Below are positions 12,609-23,300 of a stretch of DNA of 64,000 nucleotides, in pieces. The notes below the pieces were generated by a model. It ran no database searches and was not told where the DNA came from. It worked only from the letters and a program-made list of their open reading frames with translations. Source of the stretch: Pocillopora verrucosa (taxonomy: Eukaryota; Cnidaria; Anthozoa; Scleractinia; Pocilloporidae); NCBI RefSeq assembly GCF_036669915.1, contig NC_089321.1, positions 19,597,770-19,661,769 on the forward strand, given 5' to 3'. The position numbers and the translations under genes are program-made. How positions within the stretch are numbered: position 1 is the stretch's first letter; each line of letters starts with the position of its first letter.

Positions 12609-13499
12609 ATGGCAACCACCGAAGGCGACACAGCTAAAGTCCCTCTGGAGGTTAGTTACATCATCGCTATCATCATCAACACTATCACTTGTCCCTTCGT
12701 AGTTCTGCTCAACGTGCAAGTGATAATGGCCGTGAAAACAAGACGTCGACTCCGAACCAACAGCAACATCTTGTTGGCCTGTTTAGCGGTGACTGACGCA
12801 TTAACTGGTCTCTTGGGCCAACCGTCATATATCCTGATGAGAATATTTCAATTATCAGGTCTCAATGGCAGCAAAACAGTTGGAAGGTTTCACTTCAATG
12901 TTGCAACTACATTTGCAGTGGCTTCATGCCTTCATCTGATTTTGGTTACTTTCGAGAGGCTTATTGCGATCAAATTTACGACGCACTACCCAAACATTGT
13001 CACTGGTAATAACATGACGATGGCAGTGATAGTTGTTTGGATCTTTGCTTTAATATGTAATTTTTGTCATGCGTTAAAGCTGTATCTAGTATTATATTAC
13101 GTGGCAGGCCTTGTCGGTATTTCGTGTATCCTTTTCATTGTCTTCACATATGTGGTTTTATATCGTGAAACACGTCGCCACCAAAGGAAGATAAAAGTAC
13201 AACAAGTACCTCAAGATGAAGTGGAAAGATTTACCAAAGAGAACAAGGCTCTTCAGACAACTGTGTTGGTTGTTGGTGGTGTTATCATCTGCCTTCTTCC
13301 AGTTTGTTTTTGTCTCATCGTTGTAGTTACAGGCCTTTATAGCTTTTGCCCTATCAATGGATCAATGTGGCAAACTTGTAATATGTTAAACTCGCTTGTT
13401 AATCCACTGATCTATTGCTGGAGACAAAAAGCAATTAGGAAGCTCGTGTTTACACACTGTAGAAGAAGGACCCAGGTCGTGCAGTCAGCCATCCAATGA
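12609..13499 (+). CDS. Class A (rhodopsin-like) GPCR, orphan, paralogue 2
   Basis: An intronless 296-residue receptor, the duplicate of 3923-4807, with two extra residues near the start (GDTAKVPLEV instead of GDIVPLEV). It keeps every landmark: NVQV in TM1, LAVTD in TM2, ERL after TM3, CLLP in TM6, and NPLIYCWRQK in TM7 leading into a basic tail ending in VVQSAIQ. It also lacks the TM3 cysteine and the TM5 proline. Differences cluster in TM1, the TM2-TM3 region, and TM4-TM5, while TM6-TM7 is almost unchanged. That distribution would fit ligand-side divergence with conserved G-protein coupling, but this is inference. The upstream 200 bp are very similar to those of paralogue 1, so the two copies probably began with the same promoter. 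Confidence 0.93.
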   Translation: MATTEGDTAKVPLEVSYIIAIIINTITCPFVVLLNVQVIMAVKTRRRLRTNSNILLACLAVTDALTGLLGQPSYILMRIFQLSGLNGSKTVGRFHFNVATTFAVASCLHLILVTFERLIAIKFTTHYPNIVTGNNMTMAVIVVWIFALICNFCHALKLYLVLYYVAGLVGISCILFIVFTYVVLYRETRRHQRKIKVQQVPQDEVERFTKENKALQTTVLVVGGVIICLLPVCFCLIVVVTGLYSFCPINGSMWQTCNMLNSLVNPLIYCWRQKAIRKLVFTHCRRRTQVVQSAIQ

Positions 13500-14479
13500 A
13501 GAAGGGGACTTTGACAGAGGAACTGAAAAAGGAATCTGCTCAGTTTTTGTATGAGAACTACATTATTGATTAGGAGAGTCGACTCATTTACCACAGGCAA
13601 AATGTGATTCTCGAAAGCATTATTTGAACTAACGGAAAAGAAGACTTTGCAAGGAAGGGTATTTCCTCAAATTCAGGCTCAGCCTTTTTTCGCAGATATA
13701 GCTACCTTAAATGATTCCAGTTCTTCATTTCTCAAAGTGAGCAATGATTGAGTTTATTTCAGATAATTAAGCTTTAGGGTGTCTACATAGGAATTAGACC
13801 TTATTTTTGTTGATGAAGTAATTCGCTTGTTTTTTCCTGAAGCTTGAAGTAAGGTAATGCTTGGTATACGTGCAGATATGATTAAAAGAATTATTACTTT
13901 ACTTGATTGGCTCTTGACGCCTCCTTCCATCACTGTGATTTTGCACCTCAGGCTATTCATATAAGATAGCATGGCTCGCACGAGCAGCGTCGTCTAGGGC
14001 TTTCACAGCTTACTTTCCACAGTGAAAGAATGGTATTCACATTTACCTGGAATGACACGTCGAGAAATTCTGGTTTTTGTTCCGGTTTATAGTTCTCCCA
14101 CCATCCTTTTCATCCCGTTGTTTGGTGTGGGTGGTGTGTTTGAAGACCACTTTTAACGTTTCTGGACAATTTGTTAACTTTTTGGTGTTGCTTGTACAAT
14201 TAAATTCACAATTCAAGTATTTTACAGCCCCTGCTCATTTTTTGCTGCAATCGTTTGTAATGATTCAATTGCAACCAAACTTTTGCTTGATGATGAAGAA
14301 AAACAAAAACTAAAACAACCTTTCTATGCATATATTAAACCATACAGGTAAGTCGGTGTAAGAGTAATTAAGCAAATGTGACTTGGTTTGAAAGCAAGAT
14401 CTAACTCTTATTAGCCCGCAGTTTAAAATGAAAACCCTTGATTTCTTTTTCCCGTCATTGTGGTGATCTCGAAAAATCA

Positions 14480-15240
14480 AACAACAGTGCCGAACCCGCC
14501 AACGAGACTGCGGTTTTACCTTATGCCAAAGGTCTGTCCGAACAGCTTCGCCGTTTCCCACAACAACAAGGCGTACGCGCTGTTTTCAAGTCGGAGACTA
14601 GGCTAAGATCTCAGTTAGTACGGCCAAAAGACGCTGTCGACCCGGCTAAACAAGATGGCGTGGTTTAAAGGATTCCCTGTGAATGCAGAAAAGTGTACAT
14701 CGGAGAGACTGAAAGACCTATGCAAGACAGAATTAAGGAGCACAATCGAGACATCCGACTCTCCCGTACCGAGACCTCCGCCGTTTCAGAGCATGCCCAC
14801 AACACCGGACACAAGCCGCTCTGGAACGAAGTAAAGTTTATTGATCGTGACCCATATTACTACACGCGCAGGGTCAAAGAGGCAATTCACATAAGGCTTC
14901 ACCCTAACAACATCAACAGGGATATTGGAATAGAAATTCCAGAAGCGTGGATGTCAACGATCAAAAACACAACAACAGGAGAGCTGTGCGACAGCGGACC
15001 GCCGAGGGAGGAAATCAATGAGTAAACAACAAGGATCGAAACGCACCAATCAGAGCTGCTGAAAAATAACTAATCACAGCAGAGCATCATGCTTTATAAG
15101 ATCACACATGACCAGTCGACCTCATCGCCTGAAGAAGACTAGCAGTATGCAGTCGAAACGTCGCGATCTACATCACACGTGACTACATCGTGAGACAAAC
15201 GAAAAACGTAGCTTTTATTGTTATTCACCACGATGAATAA
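14480..15240 (+). mobile_element. Penelope-like retroelement, 3' fragment with GIY-YIG domain
   Basis: A frame from about 14489 reads EPANETAVLPYAKGLSEQ and then RAVFKSETRLRSQLVRPKDA. It meets one stop at 14666-14668 and continues in the same frame as IPCECRKVYIGETERPMQDR, then EHAHNTGHKPLWNEVKFIDR, ending at 15025. The C-x-C-x3-YIGET-(x)5-R-(x)2-EH pattern is the GIY-YIG endonuclease of Penelope-like elements, preceded by the end of the reverse-transcriptase region. The catalytic RT is missing, so this is a 5'-truncated dead copy. It interrupts the similarity between the duplication units, so it arrived after the duplication or was deleted from unit 1. Confidence 0.8.
15129..15160 (+). other. 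Hammerhead-ribozyme-like core in the element tail
   Basis: CTGAAGA at 15129-15135 is followed by one extra base, a GACT/AGTC stem (15137-15140 with 15151-15154), and GAAAC. This resembles the CUGANGA-stem II-GAAA core of hammerhead ribozymes, which are known from Penelope-like elements. The extra base and the absence of a clear cleavage triplet make catalytic activity uncertain. Confidence 0.35.
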
Positions 15241-15325
15241 CCACAGCCTTTTCTGGCTTAACATTGATACCAAATTGTCGATGTGGCCCTTGATAGTGTT
15301 GTGTTCTCAGAGATGAGATTCAGTT

Positions 15326-16307
15326 ATTGTTACTTTTTTCATATAGGAGCTAGATCCTGCAAGATCATGCAAGGTATAAGTGCGGTTATATATCCCATGA
15401 TGATGGTACTTTCAAGTTTAAGCAAAACTTTATTTACTTGTTACAACTAGAATAACTTTAGGGAGAACGTTTGTGCCTGATAACAGCTAAGAATATCTTG
15501 AAAACATTCTTCCTTGGTGAATAAATTAACAGTTTCAAAAAATCGTTTCTGTGAGTTACAGAAAAGAGCCATCAGTGTCCCTAAATCGTAGGTCGATAAT
15601 GGAAGTTCAACGTAAACTTTGGTAAGCATCAATAAATTTATTTCTGGTTGTCAGTATTTGCCTTTCCTTGTTCATTAAATGGATTTATGTTACAAAGTCA
15701 CACCTAAGAATTTCATTCCTAGTATAGATCTGTAAGCCAAGATGAGAAACAGATATGAATATTTCGGACCAAAAGATTCGATCCTACCTAGCGTGGATAT
15801 TGAAAACTGACTGGAAAATTAAATTAGAAAGATGGTGAGTTCTGAGTTCGGCAAAGAAATCAGAGAAGGATGGTTTCCTTCTTTTCACGAGCGTGGGATT
15901 CTGAGTCTCCATGAGGAATCGAACCTCACGCCTAGTAGAATTGTCAAAATCCAAGCTTTCGCCGATCCACGACATGATCAGGGATAAAATACTGTATGAA
16001 TGAATAAATCTTTCAATCGAGATTTGTGGGAACTAGGCTATGTTTGCAGTAGATTTAACGTTTATGAACCAAAATCTGTTTGCCCCTAGCTACTACGAAT
16101 TTTCGAGTGAAGTATATGGATGGAAAAAGTGAAAAGTTATAACGTGTAGAGCCGTAAATAATACTGATCTGAGTGATCTGACTGTCGTTTGCATCAATTA
16201 TTATTTTAGAATTATCATGATCTATTGTCATAACATGATCACGTTCAGGATTTTTTCAGATTAATTTTTGTGACCAAGTTCCACCCTATTACTCGTTAGC
16301 TGGACGC
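15326..16307. other. Intergenic; possible tRNA-related SINE on minus strand
   Basis: No gene is supported. On the minus strand, at about 15910-15935, there is a B-box-like GGTTCGATTCC within a GC-richer block (about 15890-15980), which may be the head of a degenerate tRNA-derived SINE. An A box is not clear. Confidence 0.3.
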
Positions 16308-16430
16308 AGAGCCTGAATTCTCATTCTGAATATAAACTTTATCATATATTTTTGTCTCCAGCAGTAAATCAGTGGATTGACAAGCAAGTTTATCAACGAC
16401 TTTCATCAAGAGTTTGTTGATGAAGCAAAC
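16308..16430 (-). pseudogene. GPCR TM7 fragment
   Basis: The minus strand encodes LLVNPLIYCWR (about 16395-16358) and aligns with the last exon part of the receptor at 16660-17583, including the CAAACGTCAT block just before TM7. A frameshift separates TM7 from the preceding loop. It lies directly downstream of the intact minus-strand gene, so it is probably the stub of a tandem duplicate. Confidence 0.7.
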
Positions 16431-16659
16431 GTCATATTTTTTTCAAGTCTACAACTGAGTTCCTCCGGTCGTATTTCACTCGATTCCGAAGCAACATCTT
16501 ACACCTTGCTTTAGCTGTGAATTTATCAGATTCGAGATGTTGAATTTTTCATAAATTAATCAATTACATTATTCTCAAAACACACAACAATGCAAACAAA
16601 ATAGAATTTTATTGTATTCCTCAAAGGTCATGGGGACCTCGAATATTTGCCTTATACGA

Positions 16660-17583
16660 TTACTCACTAACTGAATGCACGGCGTGGGTTCTTATTCTAA
16701 ACACAAACTTTCTCATTTCTTTTTGTCTCCAGCAGTATATTAGTGGATTAACAAACGAATTTATCATGGCAAACGTTTGCATCAAAGCTTCGTTGATTAT
16801 GCAAACGTCATAAATTCCTGGGGTTAAAAGCATAAAACAGAAACAAACTGGAAGAAAGCAAATAAAAACAGCACCCACTATAAACACAGTTGTCTTCAGC
16901 GCCTTGTTCTCTCTAGTGAATGTCTCTATTTCCTCTAGACGGAGTTGTTGTGCTTTCATCTTCTTTTTATGGCGACTTGTTTCGTGATACAAGATCATAT
17001 AAGAGAAGGTAACAGAAAAGATACATGAACTAATGACAATGCTGCTTAAAAAAAAAAATATCTGTAAATTTTTTATCATTCTGAAAAACCCAATTATGAG
17101 AGACATGATCCAAACTAACAACACTGCTAGATTTATAGTACTATCAGTTACAATTATCAAATAGTACATAGTAAATTTCATCGCTATGAGCCGCTCGAAA
17201 GTTACCATCATCAGATGAAAGCATGAAGCTACCAGCAATGTAGACATGACATCGAAATGGAGATTTTTAATTACTACGCTGCTACTGACACCAAGTAAAA
17301 GGAATATCTGCCACAGGATAAAGGTTGGCTGCCCAAGGAGACCAGTTGATGCGTCAATTATCGCTAAACGGGTCAGCAAGATGTTGCTGTTGGTTTGCAG
17401 CCGTGATCTTCTTTTCACGGCCATTATCACTAGCACGTTGAGCAGAACCGTGAACGGACAAGTGATGGCGTTGAGGATGAGAGTAATGACATCACTAACC
17501 TCCAGAGAAACATCTGCTGCATTGCTTTCTCCACTAGTTGTGTTTGAAGCGCTCGTAAAGCTAGCCAAGGAGAAGTTTGCCAT
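16660..17583 (-). CDS. Class A (rhodopsin-like) GPCR, orphan, paralogue 3
   Basis: An intronless 307-residue receptor on the opposite strand, clearly the same family but much more diverged than the other two are from each other. Its amino terminus is longer (about 30 residues) and has two N-glycosylation sequons, NFS at 3-5 and NTT at 14-16. Landmarks are LLNVLVIMAV (TM1), D77 in LAIID (TM2), E130-R131-L after TM3, a lysine (K106) where TM3 usually has cysteine, FLPVCF in TM6, and NPLIYCWRQKEMRK in TM7. The C-terminal tail is short (FRIRTHAVHSVSE). TM2-TM3 and TM4-TM5 differ most from paralogues 1 and 2, suggesting a different ligand. The ATG at 17583 is the first in frame. Confidence 0.92.
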   Translation of the reverse strand: MANFSLASFTSASNTTSGESNAADVSLEVSDVITLILNAITCPFTVLLNVLVIMAVKRRSRLQTNSNILLTRLAIIDASTGLLGQPTFILWQIFLLLGVSSSVVIKNLHFDVMSTLLVASCFHLMMVTFERLIAMKFTMYYLIIVTDSTINLAVLLVWIMSLIIGFFRMIKNLQIFFFLSSIVISSCIFSVTFSYMILYHETSRHKKKMKAQQLRLEEIETFTRENKALKTTVFIVGAVFICFLPVCFCFMLLTPGIYDVCIINEALMQTFAMINSFVNPLIYCWRQKEMRKFVFRIRTHAVHSVSE

Positions 17584-17599
17584 GTCGACTTGAAATTAT

Positions 17600-20500
17600 A
17601 CTGCAAATCAGCTATGTCTTTTGGGTCTGGTCATTGGTTTATCTTTTCAATTTTAACTTTAATCTACCGCTGAAAGTAATGTGCAAATGCTTGAAAACGG
17701 AAGGAGGAAAAGGCAGAGGAAATCTAATGCTTTTTATTGTAAGTAGTTTAAGCACTCCTAAGAATGACTTCCCAGTCTATTTACACAACGACAGTACAAG
17801 ATAAAACTTGCATGGAAACACTTAACGCCTATGAATCATTTTTAATCCAAGAGCGATTGAAATCACTATAGATTTTTCATCCCATTTTTAGCGGTTGCGA
17901 TAACTAGAAATAGCTTGCTCGTCTCTTCATACAGTATATCGTGCTCTAAATTTAATAAATTTTTTGCTTTGCAATTCTAGATGTAATGTTTTGTGCCTCT
18001 AAAGATCATTCTTCTTTCTTTCGTCAGCAAAGATTTGTATTCAAAGAAAAATTCTGCTATAATTCATTCGAAATTTATTTTCTTTGGCGTCACTGGATTA
18101 AAGAGGATTATTTGTGTCGAGGCTTTTTCATGGCCAGTTAAGTTTAAGTCTTAGAATCATTAGTGAGTTAAAAGCTCACTATTTTAGGTTCGTCAACCAA
18201 GTTTTATGTAAAATCTTAATTTATTTGACACCTGTCTCATCTTCGATACCATAGCCATTATTTGCTTGGGGGTAATGTTCAAACCTTCCAATTTTTCCGA
18301 CCCAAGATTTCGAAATTTGAGCCAAAAAAAAACACATGTTAAGCGCGTCTGGGCTGTAAATTATGAATGAGGAAACGTTTGCTAACGAAAAAAAAGCGAT
18401 GTTTACCCGTTACGGAGCCCGGTAAATTTTTTTTTTGGAGTTAATATGGTATCTCTTTCTGAATATTACCATACGAAGGTAGGCTTTAGTCTGTCTATTC
18501 AAGACTACCAAAAAAAGTTTATCTCTCTTATTTATTGGCGTTCTTGTTGGTTTTATTTCTTTTGCGATAGTATCAAAGTGCATTACTTGGCTTTTTATGG
18601 AGTTTATTGAGATTGATATGTAGCCTGAATTACATTAAACAATTAAGCCACACGATAACGCCTACAAATACAGGATTTGTTTCTTAGGACTACATGAAAT
18701 GGGCAATTATGCGTGTGAGGCGAGAAATCACTTTTCAAAACATGCCGCACGGGAATGAAACTCCATTGAGGTGGTTTTGGCCTGTTCCAACCTCTCGCCA
18801 AGAGAGGCAAAAAACGGCAATAGCCAGATTACAGTAAATGAGACAAGAACAGGTTACGTATGGTGTACATACAAGTTACCTAAGAAGTTATCCAGAGGGA
18901 ATTTAAAAACCTTTACCACAATTGAAAGCCGTATAATAACTTTTACGTAAGTAAAAAATGCATGTAAGCCCCAAATTTACAACGACGTGGTGTTATCTAC
19001 TATAAATTAAGTGTAAAAAATTGGGCATTATCATGTGGGGGAAACAGTTAGGACTTGTACTCTAGCTAGGAACCGGGTTCAAGAACACCAAACAAAAACA
19101 TCATTGGCCATATACGAAATGTAATCGTGTTGCATCAGGGTACTTCATCGCTCCGCATAACGCGAAAGTCACAGTTCCATAAGGTAAAGGAAGCTACATA
19201 TATCAAGATCAGACGTTCGTATAAATCCTTGCTCTCAAAACCTAGTTTACTTCATTCAAATGAAAAAATATTGGATGGACGAAGTAGGAGTCTGAATTCA
19301 AAGCTACGGCACCAAAGATGAGATAGGTATAATTAACATTTTTAACGAAAATCTCAGTTGATGAACCTAAAGAAGAGAGCTTAAGACTAACAAATAACTT
19401 CCTTGACAATGAAAAAACTGCGATGCAACTAGATAACCGTTCAAACCTATGGTGCCAAGGCAAAAATTCGGTAGAGATACGTTAAATAAATAGATAACTT
19501 ACATCACAGCCACAAAAAAATCCGAAGAGAGGAACGAAGTTTTATAAGTGATCGCGACCACAAAAAATGGGCTTTGGGGGGCAAAAAAACATGTGCTAAT
19601 ATGTGAAAAATCTTGAGCAATTTTCAGTCACTTTTGATTGAGATTGAAGAATGGGCTGAGCTCCAAGGAAATCAATTTGACTAGGCGGCGAAAAATGTTT
19701 TCGAAAAAGCTTTCTTTTGTGTTGTTGTTGTATAATGTAGACTGAGAAGCCATTCTTAGGAGATGATTTATATATTTGCCATGGGAGGAATTACCTTTTC
19801 TTTGGCTTCTTCGTCCTTCTCTTTCTGTGAGGGGAAAAAAATTTGGTGGAAACATTTGCCAAGTAATTTTAAGGATAGATCAGAGAAAAAACGCCGACCA
19901 AGATCAAGATGTAATTCGAAATAGCTGGTTGACTATAGTTTAAGAAATTCTTGGAGACTGTTAAATTAACAAGTCTAATTTTATATCAAGTGTTTTGCTT
20001 CCATAATTTCTGGATTCGCTGATGGTTTCCTTAGAAACAGACAATATTTTGAATAACAGAAAATACGAAAGGGCGAGCTTCTTGAATTGTTGAAATGCTG
20101 CTGTTAGCTGACGCCTTTTCTGAGTTCTGGGTAAAACAAATTTTGGGTCAAAGAAGATGGATTTACCGCACACCAAAACTGATCCTCACAAAACTTTATT
20201 GGAGCAAAGCAAATATCCTCACTTGGTGTACAATGTATTAAGCTTACTTTTCTGCAATGCCGAACAATTTTATGTTCTATTTTCTTTATTTTAACCACAT
20301 TAAAGGAAATGCTCAGTTACTACCTTAAGCTTTGTAAAATATCAGTTACGGGTAAACTATTTTCATGTTCTGCCAAATATCTTTGAAGCGGTTTGTGATT
20401 CGTCAAGAATAATTTTTGACAAAGACTGATTGTATATCTTCTCTTTTCTTAAAAGCATGGTCAATATATTGAGGAACCAAAATGATCAAAAATCAGAATC

Positions 20501-20730
20501 AGGATCTTGGAGGCGCGCGTCATAAATTGCTGAAAGGGTTTCTGTCAGTTTCATAGTAAGTGTCATTAGTGTTAAGGAAAGAAGATTGCAAAGCATTACA
20601 CTACTAAAGTAGCCTCTCCAGATAATTTTCATTGACAATTGGCAGCAATGAAAATAGTGAAATATTGCTGATAGCATTGCCAAAAATGTTTTAACAAAGA
20701 TTTCTGGTTGTTTCCCAGGTATTTATGAAT
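17600..20730. other. Intergenic; old copy of receptor-flank sequence at 19.98-20.48 kb
   Basis: No gene is supported. From about 19985 to 20480, blocks resemble 22020-22600 in a partly rearranged order. Examples are TTTTGGGTCAA followed by ACCGCAC/TACGCAA, CTCACAAAACTT, ATTGAGCTTACTT or ATTAAGCTTACTT, and ACGGGTAAA. This appears to be repeated flank sequence around the decayed receptors. Confidence 0.45.
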
Positions 20731-20737
20731 GTAGTGA

Positions 20738-21956
20738 ATGCAAGTATTACATCTCATGGGAACCCTTATCACTATTTTGAGCATCGTTTTCGTAACTAAC
20801 CTTCGCTACCGGAAGAAGATAAAGGCACAGCAACTGCCCCAAGGAGAAGTGGAAAGAGTTATCAAAGAGAACCAAAGAGAAATTTTCCCTATCACTGAAA
20901 CATTGTGGCAAACATTTGTCACGTTAAAGTCTCTTGTTAATCCATCGCATCGGCAGAAATATTGGACAAGATGGCGGCCGCGCTTGCGCATTTCGTCCAT
21001 AATGGCGTCCAAATAATATAAGAAACTGTATGGAAATTTGTAAAATTTCTAAAATATAACAATCAGGAGCTCATAGTCCCGTCTGCTCTCGATCGAGACA
21101 TATTCAGTACTGATTCTGCTATTCATCAAACCTCACAGAGAGTCGATAAATAAAAACCACTTACTTCCCGAGCCAGTTCTTTTGTCATTGATCATTTGAC
21201 CTAGGTCGCCATACAGTTCTTCAAAATCCGTCGTTCTCCATCCCAAACACTCGCCTATTACAGGAAAGTGCATCAATAAAGTCAACTGCTCTCGATCGAA
21301 TTGACTGCTACATAGTTCGAAGCGTCCAAATATCCTGTAAAATTGCCATTTCCTCCCATCAAAAAAGTTCCCAACGCGCCAGAATATCCCTTATTTTCCA
21401 CGCTGAGTAAGTGACGAGACGCCATGAAAACTATGACTGAAATAGTTAAACACGAGCAACGCTGATCTTCGAATCGTCGGCCATATTTGTTTATGTTCTT
21501 GCAGGGAAATAAATTAGTTATCGGTCCTTTTCGGAATAAAAATATGCCAGGCATTGAATGCAAATTTGGTAGTCTTAGCGCGAAAATTAAATTAAAGCAA
21601 ATCAAAATTCTGACATCATGTCATCACTCTGCTTCGAAAAATCCCAAAGATTTACTTGCAGGTCTTCTTTTCTTTTTCTTCTCATCAAATAGAAGATCTG
21701 CGGTGCTCAAATTGTATAAGTCATGGTACGAAACACTCTTCTTTGCAGATCGAGCCGCGATCGCCGCCATATTGAATATTGAATTCTCCTTGATATTCTA
21801 TTGTTCCGGAGTGTAATACGATATACCGCTGATAATTGTTAGCGGGCTCGAAATGTCCTTGATTTCTGGCGATGATTTAATACAGCAGACAAAAAGAAAT
21901 AAAGAAGTTCATATTTAAAATAAGAGCCAAGGTCGTGCATCCAGCCATCCAGTGAA
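20738..21956 (+). pseudogene. Decayed GPCR split by a DNA element
   Basis: The plus strand shows the TM5/loop 3 segment KKIKAQQLPQGEVERVIKEN. TM6 is missing, then TLWQTFVTLKSLVNP marks the start of TM7 and stops at about 20943. Reading resumes about 930 bp later at 21876, with the remains of YCWRQKEMRKF (CAGACAAAAAGAAAT) and the family tail KVVHPAIQ and stop (to about 21953). The gene therefore lost TM6 and was interrupted by an insertion. TM1-TM4 are not recognisable. Confidence 0.75.
20944..21875. mobile_element. Non-autonomous DNA element inside receptor pseudogene
   Basis: The left end CATCGGCAGAAATATTGGAC and the reverse complement of the right end (CATCGCCAGAAATCAAGGAC) match at most positions. 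A second, inner inverted pair lies just inside (GATGGCGGCCGCG near 20971 against CGCGATCGCCGCCAT near 21755). There is no transposase-like frame. Target-site duplication could not be resolved because the host copy is itself mutated. Confidence 0.55.
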
Positions 21957-22019
21957 AGAGAAAGATACAGCGGAGAAAAAAGAAAAAATCTTCCTAATAA
22001 TTTATGTACATTTTATTAG

Positions 22020-22930
22020 CGCATTTTCCATCCACTCGATAAACAGTTTTTTCATTAACTGTGTTCTGGGGAAGACATATTTTGGGTCAAGAAGGTTAAA
22101 ATCTACTGTACGCAAAATCTGATTCTCACAAAACTTAGTTGTAGAGATGCAAACATTCTTGCCAGGAGTGCAATTTATTGAGCTTACTTTTTGTAGTTTT
22201 GGGTATGCATTGCGAACCAATTTTTAATCTGTTTTGTTTGTTTGTTTTTGATAATTTTAATCATATTAGAGGAAATCGGTTGTTCCTGCCAAATGTTTGT
22301 TAAAAAAAAAAAAAACAGAGAGAAAAAGTGACTGTCCCTATTTTACGGGTAAATAATTTTTTGTTACATACTATTTGTGCAGCTGATGGTTTTTCTCCTA
22401 GAATATAGCGATATATCTATTTCTGGCTGACACTGATACACCGATACAAAATGTTTCATTTTACGTTGTGGTATGTTTCTTTTTATTTCAACGTCTGGTT
22501 TCGCTGTTAATTTCCTTAAAAACATTGAATACTTTGAGGAAGCCAGAAGACGAAAAATAAGCATCAAGATCTCATAAGCGAGGTTTATAACTTGTTTGTA
22601 AGGGTAACTCCAGTTAGTTAGTCGCTTCAATTTTTTTGAAGCAAAAACACGCCAACTTTTTCCTCTCGGCGAGCAGTTTGGGTAACTGTATCAGAGAATT
22701 TCTGAAGTTCTTTCTCTTTAACCTCACAGCAAATAAAAACGGCTTAAAACGGAGCAACCAGTTCGTTAAACTGAATTTTAGATATAAAATTTGATAATGT
22801 TGATAAAATAAAATCTTTGTCGTTGTTTTTGGCGTTCAAAGTTTCCTTTTCATTTCTTCCAACCAAAGGCATACAGGCAATTATGCAATAGATCTTTGAC
22901 CAATCAGAGTGACAGTTCATATTACAGGTC
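22020..22930. other. Flank sequence between receptor pseudogenes
   Basis: The first part (22020-22330) repeats the 20.1-20.35 kb sequence. The rest has no recognisable gene, and nothing that could encode TM1-TM4 of the following pseudogene was found. Confidence 0.4.
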
Positions 22931-22937
22931 TTACCGC

Positions 22938-23300
22938 TTGTTCCAGTGTCGTTTTCACTACCTTCGCTTATGCCATTGTATATCAAGAAACCCGTTGCCA
23001 CCAAAGGAAGATAAAAACATAGCAACTTCCCAAAGAAGAAGCAGAAAGATTTGCCAAAGAAAGCAAGGCGCCGTTTAGACAACTGTGTTAGTGGTTGGAG
23101 CTGTTGTTGCCTGCTATCTTCCAATTCCTCTCTGTCCCTTCACCTTAGGATATAATAACAACTGCCCTGTCGACGGTCACGTTTGGCAAACATGTGTAAT
23201 GTTAATCTCGCTTTTTAATCCGCTAATTTATTGTTGAGACAAAGGGAAAGTTTATATTTAGGATGAGAACTCAGGTCGTGCATCCAGCTATCCAGTTAAG
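22938..23300 (+). pseudogene. Decayed GPCR, TM5 to C-terminus
   Basis: The plus strand reads AYAIVYQETRCHQRKIKT, a stop (TAG), then QLPKEEAERFAKESKA. A frameshift leads into TTVLVVGAVVACYLPIPL (TM6), then VWQTCVMLISLFNPLIYC (TM7), a second stop in place of the tryptophan of CWRQK, and the tail RTQVVHPAIQ. The stops, the frameshift and the missing amino-terminal half make it non-functional. It is the least deleted of the four pseudogenes across TM5-TM7. Confidence 0.82.

Larger units (their letters stand above)
8605..15325 (+). repeat. Tandem segmental duplication, unit 2
   Basis: Unit 2 is the partner of 1900-7905. Relative to unit 1 it carries three extra segments: about 9720-11640, which contains a receptor pseudogene; about 12250-12415; and about 14480-15240, a Penelope-like fragment. 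Coding sequences of the two units are better conserved than most of the flanks, as expected if both receptor genes stayed under selection. Confidence 0.75.

Noticed and set aside
16480..16522. Plus-strand resemblance to the TM2 coding region (CGATTCCGAAGCAACATCTT)
   Set aside because: The match is short and gapped and lies next to a minus-strand receptor fragment; it could be a chance or rearranged scrap.
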